64,000 nucleotides of DNA from Acidovorax sp. T1 (GTDB lineage: Bacteria; Pseudomonadota; Gammaproteobacteria; Burkholderiales; Burkholderiaceae_C): assembly GCF_002176815.1 (NCBI RefSeq), contig NZ_CP021648.1:2922001-2986000 (forward strand), in the 5' to 3' direction. The notes under the pieces were generated by a model that was not told the origin of the DNA, made no database searches, and saw nothing but the letters and a program-made list of their open reading frames with translations. Shown one piece after another: positions 9,410 to 23,108 of this stretch. How positions within the stretch are numbered: the first letter of the stretch is position 1; the number at the start of each line of letters is the position of its first letter. Both the position numbers and the translations under genes were made by a program.

Positions 9410-10684
9410 TTGAGAAATTACCGTATTTTCCACCAGCCGATCATCGCCCAGCACGATCATGGCGAACAGCAGCTCGTCCAGGCTGTCGGCCTGGGCCGTG
9501 CGGCGCGCCAGCAGCGGCGTGGCCTGGGGGTTGAGCACCACAAAGTCGGCCTCGCAACCGGGCTGCAGATTGCCCACCACGCCGGCCAGGCCCAGCGCCC
9601 TGGCGGCACCGGCCGTGTGCTGCCACCACAGGTGCGCGGGCGACAGGCTCAGGCCGCGCTTGGTCTGACCCTCGCGGCCCACGTAATACGCCGCCATCAT
9701 GGTGTGAAACGGGCTGAAGCTGGTGCCACCACCCACGTCGCTCGCCAGCCCGTAGCCCACGCCCACGCGGTCGGCCTCGGCATAGTCGAAAAAGCCGCTG
9801 CCCAGAAACAGGTTGCTGGTGGGGCTGATGGCCGCCACCGCCCCGGTGTCGCGCAGCAGGGCGCGGTCTGCTTCGCCCAGATGGATGCAGTGGGCGTACA
9901 CGGCGCGTTCGCGCAGAAGGCCGAAGTCGTCGTACACCGACAGGTAGCTGCGCGATGCCGGAAACAGCTCGCGTGCCCAGCGGATTTCATCGAGGTTCTC
10001 CGCCACATGCGACTGGATCCACACATCGGAGTAGCGCGCCGCCAGTTCCCCGGCGCCACGCAGCTGCGCGGGCGTGCTGGTGGGCGCAAAGCGTGGCGTG
10101 ATGGCATAGCCCAGGCGGTCCACGCCATGCCAGCGCTGGATGAGGGCCTCGGTGTCGACCAGGCTCTGCTCGGTGTCGTCGCGCACGCCGTCGGGCGAGT
10201 GGCGGTCCTGCAGCACCTTGCCGGTGATCAGGCGCATCTGGTGGCGCTGCGCCTGAACGAACAACGCCTCGGCCGACGCGGGGTGCGAGGTGGCAAACGC
10301 CAGCGCGGTGGTCACGCCGTTGCGCAGCAATTCTGCTATGAAAAACTGAGCTACTTGCGCACTGTAGTCGGGCGCTGCGAAGCGTTTTTCATGGGGAAAG
10401 GTGTAGTTTTCCAGCCAGGGCAGCAGGCCTTCGGCCGGCGAGCCAATCACGTCGGTCTGCGGAAAGTGGATGTGCATGTCCACAAACCCGGGGGCAATGA
10501 TGCGGCCCGGCAGGTGCTCGACCGGCCCGTCGCCAAAGCGGGGCGCCAGGTCAGACCAGGCCCCCGCGGCCAGCACCCGCTGGCGCCCCTGGGCATCCGG
10601 GCCCACGGCCAGCAGGCCATCTTGTTCATACAGGGCCGAGCCATCGTCGGCAAAGCGCAAAAGGGCGGAGCGAAATACAGGCAT
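9386..10684 (-). CDS. guaD: Guanine deaminase (amidohydrolase superfamily)
   Basis: A 432-residue metal-dependent amidohydrolase converting guanine to xanthine. PGFVDMHIHFPQTD carries the HxH metal ligands near residue 70. AHCIHLGEADRALL and SDVGGGTSFSPFHTM supply later metal and substrate residues. Length matches proteobacterial GuaD (430-450). It lies downstream of a BMP-type binding protein gene on the same strand and feeds xanthine to the XdhAB enzyme encoded nearby. The last few residues and the stop codon come from an interspersed repeat. Confidence 0.92.
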   Translation of the reverse strand: MPVFRSALLRFADDGSALYEQDGLLAVGPDAQGRQRVLAAGAWSDLAPRFGDGPVEHLPGRIIAPGFVDMHIHFPQTDVIGSPAEGLLPWLENYTFPHEKRFAAPDYSAQVAQFFIAELLRNGVTTALAFATSHPASAEALFVQAQRHQMRLITGKVLQDRHSPDGVRDDTEQSLVDTEALIQRWHGVDRLGYAITPRFAPTSTPAQLRGAGELAARYSDVWIQSHVAENLDEIRWARELFPASRSYLSVYDDFGLLRERAVYAHCIHLGEADRALLRDTGAVAAISPTSNLFLGSGFFDYAEADRVGVGYGLASDVGGGTSFSPFHTMMAAYYVGREGQTKRGLSLSPAHLWWQHTAGAARALGLAGVVGNLQPGCEADFVVLNPQATPLLARRTAQADSLDELLFAMIVLGDDRLVENTVISQAKYGSCA

Positions 10685-10732
10685 GGTTCATAGCTTAGCG
10701 GCAGGCAGCGGCGCTGCCGCCTTCGAAGGGCA

Positions 10733-11833
10733 TCAGCGCGGCAGCTTGCCCTGCACCCCTTCGACCAGCCAGTTCATCTGCAGAATCTGCGGGTCGGAAA
10801 GCGTTTGCCCGGCGGGAATGACCTCATGGCCTTCGTTGTCACGCACGGCGGCCTTGCCGGCGCGGAAGGGGTGCAGCCTGCCCGCCCCCACCGCCTTCTG
10901 CGCGGCAAGCACCTCTTTTTGCACGGCTGCGGGCACGCGGCTGCCAAAGTCGCCCACGCGGATCATGCCCTCGCGCACGCCGCCCCACACATTGCCGCTT
11001 TTCCAGCTGCCGTTTTGCACGGCGCGCACGCGCTCGGTGTAGTAGTTGCCCCACTGGTGGGTGATGGCCACGATCTGCGCATCGGGCCCGATCCGGCGCA
11101 TGTCCGAGTGGTAGGCCACGGCCATCTTGCCGCGCTCCTGCGCCGCCGCCATCACTGCGGTAGAGCCGGTATGGAACGCGATCACATCCACATCCTGGTT
11201 GAACAGCGCCATGGCAGCATCGCGCTCCTTGGGCGGGTCGAACCACACGTTGAGCCACACCACCTTGACCATGGCCTGCGGGTTGACCGAACGCATGCCC
11301 AGGGCAAACGCGTTGATGCCCTGCAGCACCTCGGGGATGGGGAAGCCCGCCACAAAGCCGGCCACGCCGGTCTTGCTCATGCGGCCTGCGGCAATGCCCG
11401 CCAGGTAACGGCCTTCGTAGTAGCGTGCGTTGGCCGTGGCCACATTGGCCGTGGTCTTGTAGCCGGTGATGGACTCGAACTTCACGCCGGGATAGTCCTG
11501 CGCCACCTTGAGCGTGGGCTCCATGTAGCCAAAGCTGGGCGTGAAAATAATCTGGTGGCCCGTCGCCGCCAGGTCGCGGATCACGCGTTCGGCATCGGCC
11601 CCTTCGGGCACGTTTTCGACAAAAGTGGTTTTCACCTGCGCCCCCAGCGCGGCCTCGACGGCCTTGCGGCCTTCTTCGTGCTGGCGCGTCCAGCCCGCTT
11701 CGGTGACCGGCGAGACATAGACAAAGCCGGCCTTGACGGGCTCGGCGGCGCTTCCCTTGGCGGGCGCGGTCTGGGAAAAAACGGGGGAGAAAAAACAAGC
11801 GGCCACGAGCGTGGCTGCGAGGTTTTTGTACAT
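10733..11833 (-). CDS. BMP-family ABC transporter substrate-binding protein (first copy)
   Basis: A 366-residue periplasmic binding protein with a cleavable signal peptide (MYKNLAATLVAACFFSPVFS). The family pattern AGFVYVSPVTEAGWTRQHEEGRK, PSFGYMEPTLKVAQDYPGVKFE and ARYYEGRYLAGIAAGRMSK places it in the BMP (Med/PnrA) group, which binds nucleosides or purines. It has no lipobox, unlike the second copy at 14086-15246. It is separated from the permease and ATPase genes by the adenine deaminase and Rieske genes and by two terminator-like hairpins, but lies just upstream of guaD. Guanine or guanosine is a plausible ligand (inference). Confidence 0.87.
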   Translation of the reverse strand: MYKNLAATLVAACFFSPVFSQTAPAKGSAAEPVKAGFVYVSPVTEAGWTRQHEEGRKAVEAALGAQVKTTFVENVPEGADAERVIRDLAATGHQIIFTPSFGYMEPTLKVAQDYPGVKFESITGYKTTANVATANARYYEGRYLAGIAAGRMSKTGVAGFVAGFPIPEVLQGINAFALGMRSVNPQAMVKVVWLNVWFDPPKERDAAMALFNQDVDVIAFHTGSTAVMAAAQERGKMAVAYHSDMRRIGPDAQIVAITHQWGNYYTERVRAVQNGSWKSGNVWGGVREGMIRVGDFGSRVPAAVQKEVLAAQKAVGAGRLHPFRAGKAAVRDNEGHEVIPAGQTLSDPQILQMNWLVEGVQGKLPR

Positions 11834-11860
11834 GGTGTTCCTCTACATGGTCCCGGAAAC

Positions 11861-11893
11861 AAAAAACAAAAGGCTGCCGGGACAGCAGCCTTT
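11861..11893 (-). terminator. Rho-independent terminator after the adenine deaminase gene
   Basis: On the minus strand a nine-base stem (AAAGGCTGC with GCAGCCTTT, 7-base loop) is followed by a T-rich run. It separates the adenine deaminase gene from the first binding protein gene, implying that the latter has its own promoter. The stem also ends in a short T-run on the plus strand. Confidence 0.75.
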
Positions 11894-11934
11894 GCGCCGG
11901 TATTTTACGCGAGGAGAACTGCCTGGAGCTCCAA

Positions 11935-11974
<40 letters not shown>

Positions 11975-11990
11975 GGCGCAGGCTGAGAGG

Positions 11991-14017
<2,027 letters not shown>

Positions 14018-14038
14018 GGGTCTCTCCCAAAAATCCAG

Positions 14039-14063
14039 AAAAAAAGGCCGCCCTCGGGCGGCC
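14039..14063 (-). terminator. Rho-independent terminator after the BMP transporter operon
   Basis: A GGCCGCCC/GGGCGGCC hairpin followed on the minus strand by a run of seven T. It lies between the stop of the second binding protein gene (14086) and the start of the Rieske gene (14017), ending the ATPase-permease-permease-binding protein transcript. Confidence 0.88.
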
Positions 14064-14085
14064 AGGGTGTCAGCAAGCCTGGAGC

Positions 14086-15246
14086 TTACTTCTTGTCGCC
14101 CCCAGGAATCTTGCCTTCCACGCCCTTCACGTAGAAGTTGATGCCACCAAGGAACTTGTCGTCAGCCACCACGTCTTTTTCCAGCACGGGCTTGCCATCC
14201 TGACCCAGGATGGGACCTTTCCAGATGGAGTAGCTGCCATCCTTCAGGCCCGCCTTGATGGACTCGACCTTGGCCTTGATGTCGGCCGGCACGTCGTCGG
14301 CGATGGAGACGATGTCGATCGTGCCTTCCTTCACGCCCCACCAACTCTGGCCCGTGGCCCAGGTGCCTTCCAGCGCATCCTTGGTGGCCTTGATGTAGTA
14401 GGGACCCCAGTTGATCACGGCCGAGGCCAGGTGGGCCTTGGGGCCGTAGGCGGTCATGTCGCTGTCCCAGCCGAAGGCGCGCTTGCCCTTTTCCTGGGCG
14501 GTCTTGAGCACGGCGGGCGAGTCGGTGTTCTGGAACAGCACGTCGGCGCCGCCGTTGATCAGGCTGGTGGCGGCCTCGGTTTCCTTGGGCGGGCTGAACC
14601 ACTCATTCACCCAGACCACCTTGGTCTTGATCTTGGGGTTGACCGACTGCGCACCCAGCGTGAAGCTGTTGATGTTGCGGATCACTTCAGGAATCGGCAC
14701 CGAGCCGACCACGCCCAGCGTGTTCGTCTTGGTCATGGCGCCTGCGATCACGCCCGCCATGTAAGCGCCTTCGTAGGTGCGGCTGTCGTAGGTGCGCATG
14801 TTCTCGGCCGTCTTGTAGCCGGTGGCGTGTTCGAATTTCACACCAGCGTTGTCGGCCGCCACCTTGAGCATGGACTCCATGTAGCCAAAGGTGGTGCCGA
14901 AGATCAGCTTGTTGCCCTGGCCGGCCATGTCACGCAGCACACGCTCGGCATCGGCCGATTCGGGCACGCTTTCGACAAAGCTGGTCACGATCTTGTCGCC
15001 GAATTCCTTTTCCAGGGCCTTGCGACCGTTGTCGTGCGCAAAAGACCAGCCACCATCGCCCACGGGGCCGACATACGCAAATGCAATCTTCAGTGGCTCG
15101 GGCTTGGGTGCGGGGGCTTCGGCGGCAGGCGCCGGTGCGGGCGCAGGGGCCGGCTCTTCCTTCTTGCCGCAGCCCACGAGCGCGGCAGCAGCCACGGCGG
15201 ACAGCGCGGCCACTTTGAGCAGCGAGCGTTTCTGGAGATCAGTCAT
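14086..15246 (-). CDS. BMP-family ABC transporter substrate-binding lipoprotein (second copy)
   Basis: A 386-residue lipoprotein with the signal LLKVAALSAVAAAALVGCGKK, where the lipobox Cys is followed by an Ala/Pro/Glu-rich linker. The body repeats the BMP pattern seen in the first copy: AFAYVGPVGDGGWSFAHDNGR, GTTFGYMESMLKVAADNAGVK, RTYEGAYMAGVIAGAMTK and NEWFSPPKETEAATSLINGGAD. It is the last gene of the ATPase-permease-permease operon and so is the cognate binding protein. Purine nucleosides or bases are the likely ligands from family and context. Confidence 0.9.
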   Translation of the reverse strand: MTDLQKRSLLKVAALSAVAAAALVGCGKKEEPAPAPAPAPAAEAPAPKPEPLKIAFAYVGPVGDGGWSFAHDNGRKALEKEFGDKIVTSFVESVPESADAERVLRDMAGQGNKLIFGTTFGYMESMLKVAADNAGVKFEHATGYKTAENMRTYDSRTYEGAYMAGVIAGAMTKTNTLGVVGSVPIPEVIRNINSFTLGAQSVNPKIKTKVVWVNEWFSPPKETEAATSLINGGADVLFQNTDSPAVLKTAQEKGKRAFGWDSDMTAYGPKAHLASAVINWGPYYIKATKDALEGTWATGQSWWGVKEGTIDIVSIADDVPADIKAKVESIKAGLKDGSYSIWKGPILGQDGKPVLEKDVVADDKFLGGINFYVKGVEGKIPGGDKK

Positions 15247-15291
15247 GTCGTTTCCTTGTAAAAAAAGGGTTGCCAGAATGTAAGCAAATTT

Positions 15292-16215
15292 TCAGGTGCC
15301 AGGATAGAACGGTTTGCCCAGCGATGCCGGCATGTTCACCCGGATCCACGCCGGATTGCGTGAAATCAGCGCCAGCACCACGATGGTGGCCACGTACGGC
15401 AGCATGCTCAGCAACTGGCTGGCCACCTGCACGCCGGTGGCCTGCAAATGGAACTGGAGCATGGTCACGCCACCAAACAGATAAGAACCAAGCAATACGC
15501 GTGCCGGGCGCCAGGTGGCAAAGGTGGTGAGGGCCAGCGCGATCCAGCCGCGCCCGGCCACCATGCCCTCCACCCACAGCGGGGTGTACACGGTGGAGAT
15601 GTAGGCGCCCGCCAGGCCGCACAAAGCGCCCCCCGCCATCACGGCCGCCAGCCGGATGCGGCGCACGGGGTAGCCCAGCGCATGGGCCGATTCGGGCGAC
15701 TCCCCCACCGAGCGCAACACCAGGCCCGCGCGCGAGCGGTACAGGAACCAGATCAGCCCCGCCACCAGCGCCATGGTGAGGTACACCAAGGGATGCTGCT
15801 GGAACAGCGCGGGCCCGAGCAGCGGAACATCGCCCAGCACGGGAATCGCGTACTTGGGCAGTTCGGGCAGCTTGGCCTGCACATAGCTGATGCCCGCAAA
15901 CGCCGAGAACCCCACGCCAAACAGGCTGAGCGCCAAGCCTGTGGCGTATTGGTTGGTGTTGAGCCAGATCACCAACACGCCAAAGATGGCGGCCAGCAAT
16001 GCCCCTGCCGCCATGCCCGCGGCAAAGCCCAGCCAGGTGTTGCCGGTGTGCACCACGGTGGCAAAGCCCGCGATGGCGGCGCACAGCATCATGCCCTCGG
16101 CCCCCAGGTTGACGATGCCGGCCTTTTCGTTGATGAGCAGGCCCAGCGCCGCCAGGGCCAGCACGGTGCCCGCGCTCAGCGTGGCGCCGATCAGCAATGC
16201 ATACGATTCCATCAT
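15292..16215 (-). CDS. BMP-type purine/nucleoside ABC transporter permease (YufQ-like)
   Basis: A 307-residue polytopic membrane protein of the branched-chain-amino-acid/ribose permease superfamily. KAGIVNLGAEGMMLCAAIAGF near residue 35 is the conserved cytoplasmic-loop motif. The ATG at 16215 is chosen because a strong GGAGG lies 7 bases upstream and it overlaps the stop of the upstream permease (TGATG); a second ATG follows directly. It pairs with the preceding permease to form the heterodimeric channel for purine nucleosides or bases. Confidence 0.88.
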   Translation of the reverse strand: MMESYALLIGATLSAGTVLALAALGLLINEKAGIVNLGAEGMMLCAAIAGFATVVHTGNTWLGFAAGMAAGALLAAIFGVLVIWLNTNQYATGLALSLFGVGFSAFAGISYVQAKLPELPKYAIPVLGDVPLLGPALFQQHPLVYLTMALVAGLIWFLYRSRAGLVLRSVGESPESAHALGYPVRRIRLAAVMAGGALCGLAGAYISTVYTPLWVEGMVAGRGWIALALTTFATWRPARVLLGSYLFGGVTMLQFHLQATGVQVASQLLSMLPYVATIVVLALISRNPAWIRVNMPASLGKPFYPGT

Positions 16216-17288
16216 CAACGCACCTCCTTGCGGGCACCCACCCACCGCACGCGGTAGGCGATCAGCGTGTCACAGGCCAGCAGCGTGAACAGCAGCAAGC
16301 CCTGGAACACGCCGGTGAGCGACTTGGGCAGGCCCAGGCGCGACTGCGCCAGCTCGCCGCCGATATAGAACATGCTCATGAGAATGGCCGAAAACACCAT
16401 GCCCACCGGGTGCAGCCGCCCCACAAAGGCCACGATGATGGCCGCAAAGCCGTAGCCCGCGGGCACATAGGGCGTGAGCTGGCCAATGGGGCCCGCCACC
16501 TCCAGCGCGCCCGCCAGGCCCGCTGCGCCGCCCGAAATGAGCAACGCCGTCCACAGCGCGCGCCGTGACGAAAACCCGGCATAGCGCGCCGCCGCCGGCG
16601 CCAGCCCGCCCACCTGCTGGGCAAAGCCCGCACGCGTGCGAAACAAAAACACCCACAGCGCGCCCGCGGCCGCCAGCGCCAGCAACAGGCCAATGCTCAC
16701 GCGCGAGCCCTGCATGAGGCGCGGAATCTGCGTGACCTTCTCGAAGGTCTTGGTTTGCGGAAAGTTATAGCCCATGGGGTCTTTCCAGGGCCCATAGACC
16801 AGGTAGCCCAGCACCAGCGTGGCCACGTACACCAGCATCAGGCTGACCAGGATTTCATTGGCATTGAACTTGTCGCGCAGCAGCGCCGTGAGCCCCGCCC
16901 AGGCCATGCCGCCCAGCACGCCGGCCAGCAAGATGGCGGGCACGATCCAGGGGCCCGTGCTCTTGTCGGCCAGCAGCGCCACGCCACCGGCCACCACGGC
17001 ACCGATGACAAACTGACCCTCGGCGCCGATGTTCCAGACGTTGGAGCGAAAGCACACCGCCAGCCCCAGCGCAATCAGCAGCAGCGGCGTGGCCTTGACC
17101 ATGAGCTCGCCCAGCGCGTAGGACGAGCGTACCGGCTCCCAGAAGAACACCTGCAGGCCGCGCACTGGGTCCTTGCCCAGCGCGGCAAACAGCGCAATGC
17201 CGATCAGCACCGTGACGGCCAGGGCCAGCAGCGGCGAGCCATAGCTCCACCAGCGCGATGCCTGCGGGCGCGGTTCAAGTCGGAACAT
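16215..17288 (-). CDS. BMP-type purine/nucleoside ABC transporter permease (YufP-like)
   Basis: A 357-residue permease with about eight to ten hydrophobic helices and the family motif NVWNIGAEGQFVIGAVVAGGVAL near residue 85. A longer N-terminus than its partner is normal for YufP-type subunits. It overlaps the ATPase gene by 14 bases upstream and the next permease by a single base, so the three are translationally coupled. Confidence 0.88.
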   Translation of the reverse strand: MFRLEPRPQASRWWSYGSPLLALAVTVLIGIALFAALGKDPVRGLQVFFWEPVRSSYALGELMVKATPLLLIALGLAVCFRSNVWNIGAEGQFVIGAVVAGGVALLADKSTGPWIVPAILLAGVLGGMAWAGLTALLRDKFNANEILVSLMLVYVATLVLGYLVYGPWKDPMGYNFPQTKTFEKVTQIPRLMQGSRVSIGLLLALAAAGALWVFLFRTRAGFAQQVGGLAPAAARYAGFSSRRALWTALLISGGAAGLAGALEVAGPIGQLTPYVPAGYGFAAIIVAFVGRLHPVGMVFSAILMSMFYIGGELAQSRLGLPKSLTGVFQGLLLFTLLACDTLIAYRVRWVGARKEVR

Positions 17289-18900
17289 GCTGCGCCCCCT
17301 GGTTCAGTTGGGCAAGCTGCTCGCGGTTGCGGGCCAGATGCGCCTGCACGTCGGCATGCCACAGGCCGCTCATCCATTCGCCAATGCGCTCCACGGTCGC
17401 GTCGGCGCGCGGCACCGAAGGCGAGAGCTGCCCCTTGGCCACCACATGCAGGCGGTCACAGATTTCAAACAATTCGTCCAGCTCCTCGCTCACGACCAGC
17501 ACGGCACAGCCGGCGTCGCGCAGCGCCAAAATCTCGCCGCGAATCTGCGCGGCTGCACCCACGTCCACGCCCCAGGTGGGCTGCGAGACGATGAGCAACG
17601 CAGGGTTGGCGTCGATCTCGCGCCCCACGATGAACTTTTGCAGATTGCCCCCCGACAGCGACCGGGCCGCCGCGTGGGGGCCGCCCGCCTTCACATGGAA
17701 GCGCTCGATGATGGCCTGGGCGTGCTTTTGCAACGCCCCCAGCTGGATCCAGCCACTGCCCGCGACCGCGTTGGTGCGCGTGAGCAGCAGGTTGTGCGCC
17801 AGCCCCATGGTGGGCACAGCGCCACGGCCCAGGCGCTCCTCGGGCACAAAGTGCAGGCCCAGGGCGCGGCGCTGGCCCGGCCCCATGCGCCCGGCGTGCT
17901 GGCCCGCCACCTGGATGCTGGCGGGCTCGGCACGCTGGTCTTCGCCCGACAGCGCATACAAGAGCTCTTTTTGCCCATTGCCCGACACCCCGGCAATGCC
18001 CACCACCTCGCCCGCCTTCACCTCGAATTGAACATCAATCAAGTCCACGCCAAACTGGTCGGCGCGCGGCAGCGACAGGCCCTGCACGCGCAGCACGGTG
18101 GCGCCGGTCTGCACGGCGCGGTGCGTGAGCGCGGGCGGCTCGGCGCCAATCATCAGGCGCGACAGGGATGCATTCGACTCTTCGGCCGGGTTGCACACCC
18201 CCGTCACCTTGCCGCCGCGCAGCACGGTGCAGGCGGTGCACAGCGCACGGATTTCGTGCAGCTTGTGGCTGATGTAAAGAATGCTGCAGCCCTCGCTGGC
18301 CAGCTTGCGCAGCACCACGAACAGCATTTCGACCGCCTGCGGGGTGAGCACCGAGGTGGGCTCATCCAGGATGAGCAGCTTGGGCTGGGTGAGCAGCGCA
18401 CGGATGATTTCCACGCGCTGCATTTCGCCCACGGAAAGCGTGTGCACGGGGCGCAGCGGGTCGATGCCCAGGCCGTACTCGGCCGCCGTGGCGGTGATGC
18501 GCTGTGTGACCTCGGACAGCGTGATGCGCTTGTCCAGCCCCAGCCACACGTTCTCGGCCACCGTGAGGGTGTCGAACAGGCTGAAATGCTGGAACACCAT
18601 GGCGATGCCCAAGGCGCGGGCCTCTTGCGGGTTGCGCACCTGCACGGCCTGGCCGTTGAAGTGCACGCTGCCCTCGTCGGGCTTGACCGAGCCGTAGATG
18701 ATCTTCATCAGCGTGGACTTGCCCGCGCCGTTTTCGCCCAGCACGGCATGGATCTCGCCGGGCTGCACCGTCAGCGAAACCGCACTGTTGGCCACCACGG
18801 CCGGGTAGCGCTTGGTGATGCCCACCAGCTGCAGCCGGGGCGGCACTGCGCCGGACATGCCCGGAGTGCCCGGCGGGCGGGAGATGGGGGTGGAGCTCAT
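17275..18900 (-). CDS. BMP-type purine/nucleoside ABC transporter ATP-binding protein (YufO-like)
   Basis: A 541-residue protein with two ABC domains. The first has an intact Walker A (GENGAGKSTLMKI near 58-70), signature LSVGEMQRVEIIRAL and Walker B LLILDEPTSVL. The second has the degenerate P-loop GVSGNGQKELLYAL and signature LSGGNLQKFIVGRE, as usual in sugar/nucleoside importers such as RbsA and YufO. It is the promoter-proximal gene of the operon and diverges from xdhA across about 270 bases, placing purine uptake and oxidation side by side. Confidence 0.9.
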   Translation of the reverse strand: MSSTPISRPPGTPGMSGAVPPRLQLVGITKRYPAVVANSAVSLTVQPGEIHAVLGENGAGKSTLMKIIYGSVKPDEGSVHFNGQAVQVRNPQEARALGIAMVFQHFSLFDTLTVAENVWLGLDKRITLSEVTQRITATAAEYGLGIDPLRPVHTLSVGEMQRVEIIRALLTQPKLLILDEPTSVLTPQAVEMLFVVLRKLASEGCSILYISHKLHEIRALCTACTVLRGGKVTGVCNPAEESNASLSRLMIGAEPPALTHRAVQTGATVLRVQGLSLPRADQFGVDLIDVQFEVKAGEVVGIAGVSGNGQKELLYALSGEDQRAEPASIQVAGQHAGRMGPGQRRALGLHFVPEERLGRGAVPTMGLAHNLLLTRTNAVAGSGWIQLGALQKHAQAIIERFHVKAGGPHAAARSLSGGNLQKFIVGREIDANPALLIVSQPTWGVDVGAAAQIRGEILALRDAGCAVLVVSEELDELFEICDRLHVVAKGQLSPSVPRADATVERIGEWMSGLWHADVQAHLARNREQLAQLNQGAQHVPT

Positions 18901-18947
18901 GCAGGCGATTGTCTCTCAGTTTTCATGAACGGCAATTGGATTCAAAT

Positions 18948-18997
18948 CAGGGCTTTGCGCTTGTTCCATATGCGCCAGCAGCTATCTTTTTAGCAGC
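18948..18997. repeat. Short AT-rich hairpin repeat (family B), forward orientation, degenerate
   Basis: The copy reads GGGCTTTGCGCTTGTTCCATA then TGCGCCAGCAGCTATC in the divergent gap between the transporter ATPase gene and xdhA. The hairpin arms have decayed (TGCGCTTG against TGCGCCAG). Confidence 0.6.
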
Positions 18998-19167
18998 AAA
19001 GCCACCACGGACCGGCGCCCGTGCGCCTGCCACGGCATGGCCTGCATCTGGCGTGGAAATTGCGGTGCTTGCCCGGTCGGCATAAGCTTGCGCTGGCGCC
19101 CTTGCCCGGTGCGCTGCACCCCGACAACCTGTTTACGATCTCCGCGCATCGACGTGGCACTTTTCAT

Positions 19168-20675
<1,508 letters not shown>

Positions 20676-20679
<4 letters not shown>

Positions 20680-23024
20680 ACGCCCCCCACACCATCGCCG
20701 AAACCGCCCTGCCCGCGCCCACCCGCGCCGCGATGGGACAGCCCCACATCCACGAAAGCGCCCGCGCCCAGGTGGCGGGTGCTGCGCACTACATCGACGA
20801 CCTGCCGGAGGTGAAGGGCACGCTGTATGCGGCGCCCATCCTCTCGACCGTGGCCCACGGCACGCTGAACGGGGTGGACGCCACGGCCGCACTGGCACTG
20901 CCCGGCGTGCGTGGCGTGGTGCTGGCCAGCGACGTGCCCGGCGACAAGATCCTGGCCGCGTTCGCGCACGACGAGCCGGTGTTTGCGCTGGACAACGTGC
21001 AGTTTGTCGGCCAGGTGATCGGCCTGGTGGTGGCCGACTCGGTCATGCAGGCGCGCCGCGCGGTGCGCGCTGTGAAGCTCGACATCACGCCCCTGCCCGC
21101 CGTGCTGACGGTGCACGACGCGCTGAAGGCACAAAGCTATGTGCTGCCCCCGGTGTTTGTGCGCCGGGGCGATGCGGCCACCGGCCTCGCGCAATCGGCG
21201 CACCGCCTGTGCGGTGCGTTTGAAGTCGGCGGGCAGGAGCATTTCTACCTGGAGGGCCAGATCGCCTACGCCCTGCCGCTGGAGCAAAACCAGTGGTCGA
21301 TCCATTCGAGTACGCAGCATCCCGGCGAGGTGCAGCACTGGGTGGCACACGCTTTGGGCATCGACAACCATGCGGTGCGCGTGGAATGCCGCCGCATGGG
21401 TGGCGGCTTTGGCGGCAAGGAGACTCAGGCCGGCCACCTGGCCGTGTGGGCCGCCGTGGCCGCCAACAAGCTGGGCCGCCCCATCAAGCTGCGGCTGGAC
21501 CGGGACGAAGACTTCATGGTCACCGGCAAGCGCCACCCTTTTGCGTACGAGTACGACGTGGGCTTTGACGACACCGGCCGCATCACGGGCCTGAAGCTGC
21601 AAATGGCCGCCAACTGCGGCTTCAGCGCCGACCTGTCGGGCCCCGTGGCCGACCGGGCGGTGTTCCATGCCGACAACGCGTATTACCTGAGCGATGTCGA
21701 GATTGCCTCGTACCGCTGCAAGACCAACACCCAGAGCCACACCGCCTTCCGCGGCTTTGGCGGCCCGCAGGGCGTGATCGTGATCGAAGCCATTTTGGGC
21801 GACATTGCGCGCGCCCTGGGGCGCGATGCGCAGGACGTGCGCCTGGCCAACCTGTACGGCAAGGACGCGAACAGCGGCCGCCACGTCACCCACTACCAGA
21901 TGGCGGTGGAAGACAACATCCTGCACGAGCTGCTGCCCACGCTGGAGCAAACCTCGGGCTACCGCCAGCGCCAGGCCGACATTACGGCCTGGAACGCGCA
22001 AAGCCCGGTGCTCAAGCGCGGCCTGGCCATCACGCCCGTCAAGTTCGGCATCAGCTTCACGGCCACGCTGTTCAATCAGGCGGGTGCGCTGGTGCATGTG
22101 TACACCGACGGCAGCGTGCAGGTGAACCACGGCGGCACCGAAATGGGCCAGGGCCTGCACACCAAGGTGGCGCAGATCGTGGCCGACGAGCTGGGCGTGC
22201 CGCTGCACCGCGTGCTGGTAACAGCCAGCGACACCAGCAAGGTGCCCAACGCCAGCGCCACCGCCGCCAGCAGCGGCACCGACCTGAACGGCCGCGCCGC
22301 GCAGTTTGCGGCCCGCCATGTGCGCGACAACCTGGCCGCGTTCGTGTGCGGGCTCGATGGTTGCGGCGCAGGCGCGATCCGGTTTGCGGGCGGCCAGGTG
22401 ATCTCGCCCAAGACGGTGCGCAGTTTTGAGGAGGTAGTGCAGGCCGCCTATGCCAACCGCATCCAGCTGTGGAGCGACGGTTTTTACCGCACGCCCAAGA
22501 TCCACTACGACAAGACCACGCTGACCGGGCGGCCGTTCTACTACTTCAGCTACGGCGCGGCCTGCACCGAAGTGGTGATTGACACCCTCACCGGCGAGAG
22601 CCGTGTGCTGAAGGTGGACATCCTGCACGACGTGGGCCACAGCATCAACCCGGCCATCGACATCGGCCAGATCGAAGGCGGCTTTGTGCAGGGCATGGGC
22701 TGGCTGACGACCGAGCAGCTGGTGTGGAACGACAAGGGCACCCTGGCCACCCATGCGCCCAGCACTTACAAGATTCCGGCGACGGGCGATATTCCGGCGC
22801 ACTTCAAGGTGGACCTGTGGCCTGAAGCCAACCGCGAGGACAACGTGGGCGGCAGCAAGGCGGTGGGCGAGCCGCCGTTCATGTTGGCGATCAGTGTGTA
22901 TGAGGCGCTGCGCAATGCGGTGGCGGCTGGGCGTGGTGGCGTTAATGCTGCGGCGCCGGTGGTGTTGATGGCGCCGGCGACGGCGGAGCATGTGCTGCGG
23001 GCGTTGGGGCGGGTGATGGATTGA
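20676..23024 (+). CDS. xdhB: Xanthine dehydrogenase, molybdopterin large subunit
   Basis: A 782-residue molybdenum-binding subunit, normal length for bacterial XdhB. Motifs in order are the N-terminal IHESARAQVAGAAHYIDDLPE, GGGFGGKETQ and FRGFGGPQGV around the cofactor, HGGTEMGQGLHTK, and the C-terminal GGSKAVGEPP with the catalytic Glu. The start overlaps the xdhA stop by four bases. The accessory gene xdhC is about 15 kb away, at 38029-38889, rather than directly downstream. The gene ends 85 bases before a large palindromic repeat. Confidence 0.94.
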
Positions 23025-23031
23025 GTGTTTT

Positions 23032-23085
23032 CTGGTTGTGGCGCTTGTGTATCAAGCGTTTTTCGCTATTGTTTTGATAGTTTTT
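23032..23085. repeat. Family B repeat, left flank of the large palindrome
   Basis: Forward-oriented copy reading GGCGCTTGTGTATCAAGCG then GCTATTGTTTTGATAG. Its last 16 bases recur exactly, inverted, in the copy at 23786-23838 on the other side of the large element. Confidence 0.7.
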
Positions 23086-23108
23086 CCGGGTTCTTGCTAA
23101 GGATGGGG

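Noticed and set aside
10328..10395. Possible family B repeat inside guaD
   Set aside because: Some words match (GAGCTACTTGCGC), but the encoded segment aligns without gaps to a conserved region of guanine deaminases, so an insertion is unlikely.
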